Positions 8,891 through 17,226 of a DNA stretch of 64,000 bases are shown piece by piece. Below the pieces are notes generated by a model. It searched no databases. It saw only the letters and a program-made list of their open reading frames with translations, and was not told the DNA's origin. Source of the stretch: Maribacter sp. (lineage in GTDB: Bacteria; Bacteroidota; Bacteroidia; Flavobacteriales; Flavobacteriaceae); the NCBI GenBank assembly GCA_024643345.1, contig JAHENB010000002.1, positions 89,465-153,464 on the forward strand, read 5' to 3'. Made by a program: the position numbers and the translations under genes. How positions within the stretch are numbered: the stretch's first letter is position 1; every line of letters starts with the position of its first letter.

Positions 8891-10652
8891 AAGCTCAGGA
8901 ACCGCTTTTGATTACGATTTGTTTAAAAGGCTAATGGCCCATACAAAACCCTATATGCTCACTTTTTATGGGGTTGCATTGGCAGCCATACTGTTATCGG
9001 TGTTCGCGGTATTGACAGCGACCATTGCCGGAGATATCGTTAACGATGCCATCAAAATAAATGATCCGGAAAAATTATTGTACCTGACCCTTGCCATGTT
9101 GGGGGTACTCATTGGGCAGGTGGTAAGTCAATTGGCATTTAACTACTATGCGAACTGGTTGGGCGAATCGGTGATCAAGGATGTTCGTATCGCCCTCTTT
9201 AAAAAAATGTTCGGTTTTCGGATGCAATATTTCGATACTTCCTCCATTGGGGTCTTGGTTACCCGCGCAGTGGCCGATATGCAAAGGATCGGGGAAATTT
9301 TCAGCCAGGGTTTTTTTGTGATTGTATCCGATTTGCTGAAAATGCTTACCGCTGCCCTGGTAATGGTTTATCTTAATTGGAAACTCGCGCTTCTTGTCTT
9401 TGTATTATTGCCCATTATCCTCTATGCCACCAGACTGTTCCAAAAGGCCATGAAAGTCGCCTTTACTGAGGTAAGGGCAGAAGTCTCCAACCTCAATTCG
9501 TTTGTTCAGGAACGTATTACGGGCATGAAGATCGTTCAATTGTTCACCAGGGAAAAGATTGAAAAGGAAAAATTCAGGATCATCAATGAAAAGCATCAAA
9601 ATGCATGGTTAAAAACAGTTTGGTACAATTCCATTTTCTTTCCGATTGCGGAGATTGTTACTTCAATTGCGATTGGCTTGGTCGTATGGTTTGGGGTACT
9701 TCAAAATATCGCCGGTATTGGGGCAGATAATGTCGGGGTCATTTTTTCCTTCTTTTTTCTGATTGATTTGTTGTTTCGACCCCTACGACAGATTGCCGAT
9801 AAGTTCAACACCTTACAAATGGGCATGGTAGCCGCCAACCGAGTCTTTCGTATCCTGGATACCGATAGCCATATCCAAGATTCCGGGACCATCATAAAAG
9901 AAAAGGTATTTGGGAATATTACATTTTCCGATGTACGATTTGGTTATTTGGAGAACGAAGAAGTGTTGCATGGCATTTCTTTTGAGGTAAAGGCTGGAGA
10001 AACTGTCGCGATCGTTGGTGCCACCGGGGCCGGTAAATCTACGATTATCAATTTGTTGAACCGTTTCTATGAAATCAATTCTGGAAGTATTCTGATCGAT
10101 GGGTTGAATATTAAGGAATTTACCCTGGCTTCCCTGCGGTCCCATATTGCGGTGGTACTACAGGATGTTTTTCTTTTTGCCGATACCATTGCCAATAACA
10201 TTTCCCTGAAAGATGAGACCATTTCCCTGCAAAATATTGAACAGGCGGCCAAACAAATCGGAGTCCATGAATTTATCGATAGTTTACCCGGGGCGTATAC
10301 CTATAACGTAAAGGAAAGGGGGACCATGCTTTCAAGCGGGCAAAGACAGCTCATCGCTTTTTTGAGGGCCTACGTGAGCAATCCCAGTATTTTGGTTTTG
10401 GATGAGGCGACCTCTTCGGTCGATACCTATTCTGAGCAACTGATCCAACGGGCCACCGAAAAGATTACCGAAGGCCGCACCTCGATCATCATCGCCCATC
10501 GACTGGCCACAGTTAAAAAAGCAGATAAAATTCTGGTGATGGATGCCGGAAAAATAGTGGAGACCGGTACTCACAAACAATTGCTGAAAAAAGGAGGTTA
10601 TTACAATGCCCTGTATGAAGCGCAATTCTTGGCAGAGGAGGAGGTTGCATAA
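8883..10652 (+). CDS. MsbA-like ABC exporter, fused permease and ATPase
   Basis: A 589-residue half-transporter, expected to act as a homodimer in the inner membrane. The N-terminal six-helix transmembrane domain spans about residues 20-310. The ATPase domain follows with Walker A GATGAGKST near 378-386, the signature LSSGQRQ near 482 and Walker B ILVLDEATSS near 502. The family includes lipid A and multidrug exporters; the substrate cannot be told from sequence. It overlaps truA by 8 nt and converges with the DUF3667-like gene 4 nt downstream. Confidence 0.92.
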   Translation: MDKSSGTAFDYDLFKRLMAHTKPYMLTFYGVALAAILLSVFAVLTATIAGDIVNDAIKINDPEKLLYLTLAMLGVLIGQVVSQLAFNYYANWLGESVIKDVRIALFKKMFGFRMQYFDTSSIGVLVTRAVADMQRIGEIFSQGFFVIVSDLLKMLTAALVMVYLNWKLALLVFVLLPIILYATRLFQKAMKVAFTEVRAEVSNLNSFVQERITGMKIVQLFTREKIEKEKFRIINEKHQNAWLKTVWYNSIFFPIAEIVTSIAIGLVVWFGVLQNIAGIGADNVGVIFSFFFLIDLLFRPLRQIADKFNTLQMGMVAANRVFRILDTDSHIQDSGTIIKEKVFGNITFSDVRFGYLENEEVLHGISFEVKAGETVAIVGATGAGKSTIINLLNRFYEINSGSILIDGLNIKEFTLASLRSHIAVVLQDVFLFADTIANNISLKDETISLQNIEQAAKQIGVHEFIDSLPGAYTYNVKERGTMLSSGQRQLIAFLRAYVSNPSILVLDEATSSVDTYSEQLIQRATEKITEGRTSIIIAHRLATVKKADKILVMDAGKIVETGTHKQLLKKGGYYNALYEAQFLAEEEVA

Positions 10653-10656
10653 TCTT

Positions 10657-11433
10657 CTAGCCGCTTCTTTTAGGAATAAAATCCTGAATTTCCAACACCC
10701 CGGTAACCAATAATATGATGTCGAGTAACAGGCTTATCCCAAAAAATCCGACTATAAAAATTAGGACGAACAAAATGGACCTCCCAATGTCCCATCCATT
10801 GAGCCTATTGGCGACATAGGTTGCATAAAGCACCATGACCAAGATCATGGGAAAGGCAAAGGCCAAATAATATTTGGGAACCATTGCCAGCAACAGCAGA
10901 CTGACCGGAAATGAAAAAATACCATAATGGGCCAAGGTGTATATCCCAACCACCAAATATTCTGAAAAAAAATATTTTTTTTGATTCAAAAAAAGCCAAC
11001 CTGAGAGGGCCAATATGGGGATATAGAGTACATAAATGAAACTGCTGATTTCCAAGGTGCTCGATGTGATTTTTTTAAGCAGTTCCGTTGACGTTCCGAA
11101 TAGTCCAAGTATTCCAAAATCGATTTTGTCCAGGAATACTTTCTGTAACAGCAATACAAAAATCCCCGAAAGGGTCAAGGCAATACCCAAATAGCTGATC
11201 GGATCCAGGTACTTTTTTCTTGTACCCCCGATATAACCGCCTATAACCACTTCAGGTTGTTGGAATAGACCAAGAAAAGTCCTCAAAAAAGTATTGTCCA
11301 GATTAAAATGCATTTCCGTGATATCGAACCAAAGGTTTTTGAACGTGATGCGGTTGCGGATTATTTTGGCCCCGCAAACCGGACAGTATCTATCATTGGC
11401 TTTTAAGTTATTTCCACAGTTTTTGCAATTCAT
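10657..11433 (-). CDS. DUF3667-like zinc-ribbon membrane protein
   Basis: A 258-residue protein. The N-terminus carries a zinc ribbon with Cys at 3, 6, 17 and 20 (CKNC and CPVC). It is followed by a DUF3667-like segment with FNLDNTFLRT and GTRKKYLDPISY, then about five hydrophobic segments. The C-terminus resembles YIP1-like membrane proteins. The function is unknown. It is the last gene of an apparent folP-cdaA unit, with 9 nt separating it from cdaA. Confidence 0.8.
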   Translation of the reverse strand: MNCKNCGNNLKANDRYCPVCGAKIIRNRITFKNLWFDITEMHFNLDNTFLRTFLGLFQQPEVVIGGYIGGTRKKYLDPISYLGIALTLSGIFVLLLQKVFLDKIDFGILGLFGTSTELLKKITSSTLEISSFIYVLYIPILALSGWLFLNQKKYFFSEYLVVGIYTLAHYGIFSFPVSLLLLAMVPKYYLAFAFPMILVMVLYATYVANRLNGWDIGRSILFVLIFIVGFFGISLLLDIILLVTGVLEIQDFIPKRSG

Positions 11434-11442
11434 GAATAGAAC

Positions 11443-12228
11443 TTATATGAGGTCTTCTTTCAGTAGGGAGGCCAATGCTGCCAAATCTTTGTAGAACACA
11501 AATTCCCCATTTTTGAGATAGGAGATCTCTCCGGTTTCTTCGCTCACAACCAGGGCCAGTGCATCTGTTTTTTCAGTGATTCCCAAGGCGGCCCGATGGC
11601 GGAGTCCAAATCTAAGCGGAATGTTGCGTTCATTGGAGACCGGAAGGATGACCCTGGTTGCGGTGATATAGTTGTTCTCGATGATGGCCGCCCCGTCGTG
11701 CAAAGGACTGTTCTTATAGAAGATGCTCTCAATGATCGGTTGGGTTATCTCGATGTACATTTTATCTCCTGAAGCCTTTACGAAATCGAGAGAATTGCTT
11801 CGCTTGAAAACCAAAATGGCACCTGTTTTGCTAATGCCCATATTTTTACATGCCGCGAGCACCGCCTCGATATCGGTACTTGTGGTTAAGCCTTCTTGGC
11901 GCAGAAATTTAAAATGTTTGACGAAGTTTCGTTTATTGGCAAAATTGGTGGAGCCGATCATGAGCAGAAACTTTCTTATTTCCTGTTGAAAAACAATGAT
12001 CAGTGCAATAAGCCCCACTTGCATGAAGGCACCCACCATACTGCTTATCATTTTCATGCCGACCAATTCGGTGAGTTTCCAAAACCCCCAAACGATCACA
12101 ATACCGATAAAGATGTTGATGGCGACCGTACCGCGCACCAGTTTGTATATGTAGTACAGGAGAATGGCGACAAGGACTATGTCGAGGACATCCGTAATTT
12201 TAAAGTCGATAAAATCCAAAAAATCCAA
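11443..12228 (-). CDS. cdaA: Diadenylate cyclase (cyclic-di-AMP synthase)
   Basis: Makes the second messenger c-di-AMP from two ATP. The N-terminus has three transmembrane helices (about residues 12-32, 35-52 and 62-87). A DisA_N cyclase domain follows, with the catalytic DGA at about 178-180 and RHRAA at about 210-214. I chose a TTG at 12228, which gives the homologue-like start MDFLDFIDF. An in-frame TTG at 12255 would add nine residues. It lies between folP and the DUF3667-like gene. The folP neighbour differs from the glmM neighbour usual in Firmicutes. Confidence 0.93.
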   Translation of the reverse strand: MDFLDFIDFKITDVLDIVLVAILLYYIYKLVRGTVAINIFIGIVIVWGFWKLTELVGMKMISSMVGAFMQVGLIALIIVFQQEIRKFLLMIGSTNFANKRNFVKHFKFLRQEGLTTSTDIEAVLAACKNMGISKTGAILVFKRSNSLDFVKASGDKMYIEITQPIIESIFYKNSPLHDGAAIIENNYITATRVILPVSNERNIPLRFGLRHRAALGITEKTDALALVVSEETGEISYLKNGEFVFYKDLAALASLLKEDLI

Positions 12229-12274
12229 GCCTTGCCTTTTTGGTAAAATTAGCAAAAAATAGGTGAACTATGTT

Positions 12275-13108
12275 TTAATCATTGTAAGGGGCCAAGCGTT
12301 GCATCAGCTTAATACATTGGATCGCTTCCTTAACATCGTGCGTCCTCAAGATTTGGGCACCTTTGGTCAGTGCATAGGCATGTAAGGCCGTAGTGCCGTT
12401 CAAGGCGTCCTTGGCATCGGTGTCTATAACTTTTTGTATCATCGATTTTCTGCTTACCCCCACCATTAAAGGAAGCTCAAAAGTATGAAAAAGCCGCAGC
12501 TGTCCAAGAAGCTCATAATTTTGCGATAAGGTTTTGGCAAACCCAAATCCAGGGTCAATGATCAGGTCTTTCATTCCATGGGTTCTTGCGGCGGCGATGC
12601 GTTCGGAAAAATAATAGAGCACCTCCTGCACAAGATTACCGTACCCTGTTTGTTGTTGCATGGTTTGGGGTGTGCCGCGCATATGCATCATAATATAGGG
12701 TACTTGAAACGCTGCGACAGTGGGCAACATCTCCGAATCGAGGTGACCGGCGGAAATATCATTGATCATTGCGGCACCTTCGCCCAAACAGGCCTTGGCG
12801 ACCTTTGCGCGAAAGGTGTCGATTGACATCAGGATATCCGGGAACTCCTTTAACAAAAGGGTCACTACCGGAACGATCCTTGACAATTCTTCGGTTTCAG
12901 AAATGTGTTCCGACCTGGGGCGCGAACTATAGGCGCCCAAATCGATAAAAGTGGCCCCAGCTTGCAGCATTTGATCTACCTGCCCCAATAGGGCCTCCAC
13001 ATTTTTATATTTCCCACCATCGTAGAACGAATCTGGAGTAACATTGAGGATGCCCATTACCTTGGGCGTTGAAAGATCGATGAGTTGGCCTTTGCAGTTA
13101 AGGGTCAT
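12275..13108 (-). CDS. folP: Dihydropteroate synthase
   Basis: Condenses p-aminobenzoate with dihydropterin pyrophosphate in folate synthesis; the sulfonamide target. Motifs include MGILNVTPDSFYDGG near residue 18, IDLGAYSSRP near 54, SIDTF near 90, and DPGFGFAK near 185. I chose ATG at 13108 (277 residues). A TTG at 13132 would add eight residues, but it lies at or above the start site implied by the promoter-like TAATCTTG at 13135-13142 (reverse strand). It heads the folP-cdaA-DUF3667 unit and is divergent from the DUF1599 gene. Confidence 0.95.
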   Translation of the reverse strand: MTLNCKGQLIDLSTPKVMGILNVTPDSFYDGGKYKNVEALLGQVDQMLQAGATFIDLGAYSSRPRSEHISETEELSRIVPVVTLLLKEFPDILMSIDTFRAKVAKACLGEGAAMINDISAGHLDSEMLPTVAAFQVPYIMMHMRGTPQTMQQQTGYGNLVQEVLYYFSERIAAARTHGMKDLIIDPGFGFAKTLSQNYELLGQLRLFHTFELPLMVGVSRKSMIQKVIDTDAKDALNGTTALHAYALTKGAQILRTHDVKEAIQCIKLMQRLAPYND

Positions 13109-13203
13109 ATTTGGAAGGGAATTGTTTGACAAACCAAGATTATAGCGCGAACTTTGAGCATCTCAATATTTTGAGCGAAATTTACGCAAATTAGATCGAG
13201 TAG

Positions 13204-13764
13204 ATGCAGCGAACCCCTGAACAATACGATGCCATCATTAATATGTGTAGGAATCTCTATGAGAAAAAAATGAGCGATTATGGCAGTGCGTGGCGTATTT
13301 TACGTCTTCCGTCACTGACCGATCAAATCTACATAAAGGCCCAACGTATCCGCAGTCTTCAGGAGAACGCAATTCGTAAAGTCGATGAAGGCGAACGGTC
13401 GGAGTTCATCGGAATCATCAATTATTCCATCATGGCCCTGATACAGCTTGAAAAGGGTGTGGCAGACCAGCCCGATCTTTCACTAGATCAGGCCCTAACC
13501 CTATTCGATGTGCATACCCGACAAACCAAGGCACTGATGGAAAATAAAAACCACGATTATGGTGAGGCGTGGCGGGAAATGCGCGTGAGTTCGCTTACAG
13601 ATCTGATCCTTCAAAAATTGCTAAGGGTAAAACAAATAGAGGACAACAAGGGCAAAACCCTTGTGAGCGAGGGTATAGCCGCCAATTATCAAGATATTGT
13701 GAACTATGCGGTTTTCGCGCTCATACACTTAAATGCACATTCTAAACCTGAAAATTCTAAATGA
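13204..13764 (+). CDS. DUF1599 family protein
   Basis: A 186-residue cytoplasmic protein made of two similar halves. Each half contains the pattern KNxDYGxAWR..R..SLTD followed by LQKxLRxxQ-like helices (YGSAWRILRLPSLTD near residue 26, YGEAWREMRVSSLTD near 120). This internal duplication is typical of DUF1599, a Bacteroidota family with nucleotide-modification-associated relatives. The biochemical role is unknown. It heads a likely operon with the BT_3928-like gene, overlapping it by 4 nt (ATGA), then tpiA and prmA. Confidence 0.9.
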   Translation: MQRTPEQYDAIINMCRNLYEKKMSDYGSAWRILRLPSLTDQIYIKAQRIRSLQENAIRKVDEGERSEFIGIINYSIMALIQLEKGVADQPDLSLDQALTLFDVHTRQTKALMENKNHDYGEAWREMRVSSLTDLILQKLLRVKQIEDNKGKTLVSEGIAANYQDIVNYAVFALIHLNAHSKPENSK

Positions 13765-14858
13765 GATACCTTGTTAGCTTTGCCCGAATTGTAGTGGGCA
13801 TTTTATTTATGATCAGCGGCTTTATCAAATTGAACGATCCGGTAGGATTTTCCTTTAAGTTAGAGGAATATTTTAGCCAAGGGGTATTGGACTTGCCCTT
13901 TTTCGAACCCTATGCCCTGACCATATCTGTGGTGGTCGTTATTTTGGAAGTGCTTTTAGGCGTGATGCTGCTATTGGGTTTTCGTGTAAAATTTACGGTT
14001 TGGAGTCTGCTTTTGATGATCATCGGCTTCACCTTCCTAACTTTTTATTCGGCCTATTTCAACAAGGTGACCGATTGCGGCTGTTTCGGCGATGCCTTAA
14101 AACTAACGCCATGGCAATCGTTCACGAAAGATGTGGTATTGCTGGTTTTGATCATAATTCTCTTTAAAGGAAGTAAACTGATAACGCCTTTTATTGGCGC
14201 CATGGCCCAGCGCGTGGTTACCTTAATCGCTGTGGTCCTTTGCGGGATATATGTGAACTTCGTGCTGAACCATCTGCCGGTCATCGATTTCAGGCCCTAT
14301 AAGATCGGTGCGAATATAGAAGCGGGGATGGGCTTTCCGGAAGGGGCGCCCCAACCGATTTATGATTATGCATGGCGCTTCATGGTCGATGGAAAGGAGC
14401 AGATCTTTGTCACCCAGGGCGATTATCCTTCGGTGGACGGGGAATATTTGGGCGTAGAGACTACTGAGGTCCAAAAAGGCTATGAGCCGCCCATCCACGA
14501 TTTTACCATAGAGCAAGACGGTGAAGACTTTGCAGCTTCTTTATTGCAGGAGCCGAAGTTGGTAATGGTCATTGCCTACGATTTGCGCAAAACCAATTAT
14601 AATGTGTATTCCGAAGTAAAAAAGGTTACCGATGAGGCCATGAAAAAGGGATATGAAGTGATTGGCATGTCGGCTTCCGATACAGGCCAAGCGGCCAAAT
14701 TGATCAAAGACCACCAACTTGGGTTTCCATTTTATTTTACAGATGAAACAACCTTAAAAACCATTGTTAGGTCGAATCCCGGGGTATTGGTTTTAGAGAA
14801 GGGCACCATCAAACAAAAAGTGCATTACAACGATTTGGATGCGCTGAAATTTGAGTAG
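13761..14858 (+). CDS. BT_3928-like protein: DoxX/MauE-type membrane domain plus thioredoxin-like domain
   Basis: A 365-residue protein. The first half has four transmembrane helices of the DoxX/MauE type, with TDCGCFGDALKLTPWQSF near residue 103, where CGC is a conserved redox-like pair. The second half, from about residue 190, is extracytoplasmic and resembles a thioredoxin fold with a regular peroxiredoxin-like pattern but no CxxC. Together they suggest transfer of reducing equivalents across the inner membrane, which is inference. It overlaps DUF1599 by 4 nt and precedes tpiA by 88 nt. Confidence 0.85.
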   Translation: MRYLVSFARIVVGILFMISGFIKLNDPVGFSFKLEEYFSQGVLDLPFFEPYALTISVVVVILEVLLGVMLLLGFRVKFTVWSLLLMIIGFTFLTFYSAYFNKVTDCGCFGDALKLTPWQSFTKDVVLLVLIIILFKGSKLITPFIGAMAQRVVTLIAVVLCGIYVNFVLNHLPVIDFRPYKIGANIEAGMGFPEGAPQPIYDYAWRFMVDGKEQIFVTQGDYPSVDGEYLGVETTEVQKGYEPPIHDFTIEQDGEDFAASLLQEPKLVMVIAYDLRKTNYNVYSEVKKVTDEAMKKGYEVIGMSASDTGQAAKLIKDHQLGFPFYFTDETTLKTIVRSNPGVLVLEKGTIKQKVHYNDLDALKFE

Positions 14859-14946
14859 GCCCCTTTGGCTGAACACAAAAACTAGGGTATTTGTCAAAAG
14901 GAATCAAGATAGATTTATGTACCATCATAAAAATTAAACGTCAAAA

Positions 14947-15696
14947 ATGAGAAGCAAAATAGTAGCAGGTAATTGGAAAATGAACAAAAACGCCATGGAA
15001 ACGGCAACGCTATTGAAGGAAATAAGCGGCAAATTGCCAAATGTCAAGGCCGAGGTGATGGTCGCACCCGCCTTTGTGAACTTGGCGGAAGCGGTGAAAC
15101 AACTGAAGGGTTCAAGAATTTCCGTGATCGCCCAAAATATGCACTTTGCCGAAAGTGGGGCCTTTACCGGTGAAATATCTGCCGACATGCTGCTTTCCAT
15201 TGGCATTGATACGGCTATTATTGGCCATTCAGAGCGAAGGGCCTTTTTTCATGAAACGGATGAGATCTTGGCAAAAAAAGTAGTGGCGGCCCTGGCCAAG
15301 AAAATGCGCGTGATGTTCTGTTTCGGCGAAGAACTCAACGAGAGAAAATCGGGGCAACATTTTACTGTAGTTAAGAATCAACTGAAAAATGCACTTTTTT
15401 CCTTGGATGCCAGTGCATGGAAACACATTATCCTGGCCTATGAACCGGTTTGGGCCATAGGTACAGGTGAGACCGCTTCCCCCGAGCAGGCGCAAGAAAT
15501 GCACGCTTTTATCCGAAAGACCATTGCAGGGGCTTATAATAGCGCCATCGCCGATGAGGTATCCATTCTTTATGGAGGCAGCGTAAAGCCTTCGAATGCG
15601 GCCGAAATATTTTCCAAGCCCGATGTGGATGGAGGTCTCATAGGTGGCGCATCTTTGGTGGCCGATGATTTTCTGGCGATCGTCAAGGCCATTTAA
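14947..15696 (+). CDS. tpiA: Triosephosphate isomerase
   Basis: Interconverts dihydroxyacetone phosphate and glyceraldehyde 3-phosphate in glycolysis. The 249-residue protein has GNWKMN at 9-14 with the active-site Lys, IIGHSERR near 95 with the catalytic His, and YEPVWAIGTG near 165 with the catalytic Glu and flexible loop. GGSVKPSNA and GGLIGGASL form the phosphate-binding loops. It is followed directly by prmA, with one base between stop and start. Confidence 0.98.
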   Translation: MRSKIVAGNWKMNKNAMETATLLKEISGKLPNVKAEVMVAPAFVNLAEAVKQLKGSRISVIAQNMHFAESGAFTGEISADMLLSIGIDTAIIGHSERRAFFHETDEILAKKVVAALAKKMRVMFCFGEELNERKSGQHFTVVKNQLKNALFSLDASAWKHIILAYEPVWAIGTGETASPEQAQEMHAFIRKTIAGAYNSAIADEVSILYGGSVKPSNAAEIFSKPDVDGGLIGGASLVADDFLAIVKAI

Positions 15697-15697
15697 T

Positions 15698-16540
15698 ATG
15701 TCCGATACGGTTTATATCGAGGTCCATTTCAAGGTTGATCCGCCCCAACCGGCCTCCGATATTTTGATCGCTGAATTGGGGGAAGCCGGTTTTGAAAGTT
15801 TCGTGGAACAGGAAGACGGCATTTTGGCCTACATACAAAAAGAGGCCTGGTCGAACGATATTTTGAACGCCATACAAATACTCTCCAGCCCGCTTTTTAA
15901 AATACAGCACCACCTTAGGGAAATAGAACAGCAAAACTGGAATGCGACCTGGGAACAACATTTCGAGGCCATACAGATCAATGACCAATGTATGGTAAGG
16001 GCCCCTTTCCACGATGCCCCCAACGTACCTTATGATATCGTGATCATGCCCAAAATGAGTTTCGGCACCGGCCACCACGAGACCACCCATATGATGTTGC
16101 AGCACATTTTGAACCATGATTTCAAACAAAAAGGAGTTTTGGATATGGGCAGTGGTACCGGGGTCCTGGCCATATTGGCCGAGATGCGCGGCGCCGACAG
16201 GGTCGATGCAGTGGATAACGACCATTGGTGTTATCTCAATGCCTTGGAAAATGTGGAACGAAACCGTTGCCGAAACATCTCTGTGCACGAAGATGACGTA
16301 CATTTTTTAAAAGACCAACAATATGATGTGATCCTTGCCAATATCAATCGAAATATTTTACTTGCCGACATTCCTGCCTATGCAAGGGCCCTCAAAAAGA
16401 AGGGTTTGTTGTTCGTCAGTGGATTTTATAGGGCCGATATAGATTTAATTTCCGAAAAATGCGGAGAGGCGGGATTGCTATATCAAGAGCAATTGGAAAG
16501 AAACGATTGGGTTTCCGTTAAATACCTGAAATCTTCTTAA
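15698..16540 (+). CDS. prmA: Ribosomal protein L11 methyltransferase
   Basis: SAM-dependent enzyme that trimethylates ribosomal protein L11. The ATG at 15698 gives MSDTVYIEVHF and 280 residues; an upstream in-frame start would lie inside tpiA. The N-terminal substrate-recognition domain covers about 1-100. The Rossmann domain has PKMSFGTGHHETT near 113, DMGSGTGVLAI near 149 and ILANINRNIL near 212, the NxN-type motif seen in PrmA. A terminator follows at 16673, which separates it from clpS. Confidence 0.94.
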   Translation: MSDTVYIEVHFKVDPPQPASDILIAELGEAGFESFVEQEDGILAYIQKEAWSNDILNAIQILSSPLFKIQHHLREIEQQNWNATWEQHFEAIQINDQCMVRAPFHDAPNVPYDIVIMPKMSFGTGHHETTHMMLQHILNHDFKQKGVLDMGSGTGVLAILAEMRGADRVDAVDNDHWCYLNALENVERNRCRNISVHEDDVHFLKDQQYDVILANINRNILLADIPAYARALKKKGLLFVSGFYRADIDLISEKCGEAGLLYQEQLERNDWVSVKYLKSS

Positions 16541-16672
16541 ATGGGTATCGTAAACTAATTCCAGAACATAGAGATCTACCAATTTAAAAACGGTTTTAAA
16601 GAAATAATCAACAGAAACAGGACCTAATTGCAATATGCACAGAAGTTGGTTTCGAAATCGGTCAGACTGTTA

Positions 16673-16698
16673 AAAATGCTCTCGATGGCATTTTTTTT
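16673..16698 (+). terminator. Rho-independent terminator after prmA
   Basis: AAAATGC (16673-16679) pairs with GCATTTT (16688-16694), followed by a run of T to 16698. It lies 132 nt after the prmA stop. Confidence 0.75.
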
Positions 16699-16758
16699 AG
16701 CCTATCTACCTTATATTTAAACTGGAAATAGGAACTCGAACCTAAAAAATTGATTTCT

Positions 16759-17034
16759 ATGGGCACTAAAGAAAAGATTCACGAAGACCTGCTCTTGGCA
16801 GAGGAAACGGTAAAGCAAAATGAAATTGTTCTATTTAACGATGAGGTAAATACCTTTGAACATGTGATCGAGACCTTGGTCGAAGTCTGTGAGCATTCCC
16901 CAGAACAGGCCGAACAGTGTTCCTTAATTGTACATTATAATGGAAAATGCACCGTTAAAACCGGGGAATATACCGATTTAAAACCCCGTTGCAGCCGCCT
17001 GCTCCAAGCGGGTTTGAGTGCTGAAATAGTCTAA
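16759..17034 (+). CDS. clpS: ATP-dependent Clp protease adaptor ClpS
   Basis: Delivers N-degron substrates to the ClpAP-type protease. The ATG at 16759 gives 91 residues; a TTG three codons upstream is less likely. The core motif VLFNDEVNTFEHVIETL contains the conserved N-degron pocket residues (NDE and the following His), and HYNGKCTVKTG is the second conserved block. It stands alone after the prmA terminator. Confidence 0.94.
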   Translation: MGTKEKIHEDLLLAEETVKQNEIVLFNDEVNTFEHVIETLVEVCEHSPEQAEQCSLIVHYNGKCTVKTGEYTDLKPRCSRLLQAGLSAEIV

Positions 17035-17226
17035 TTCCTTATATAAAAGACCATTATCCCCCTACCCGATTAGTAATTTAGCTAATTATGCCGCCCCATT
17101 TCATGGTGATGGCAAAAAATATTTTTACATTCCCTTGTATTTAAATTTTTCTGCCATCCATCTTTTAAAGCAGCCTGTTTTCTTGGAGACTTGGCAACAC
17201 TGAAACCTTTAATAACTGACCTTAAA

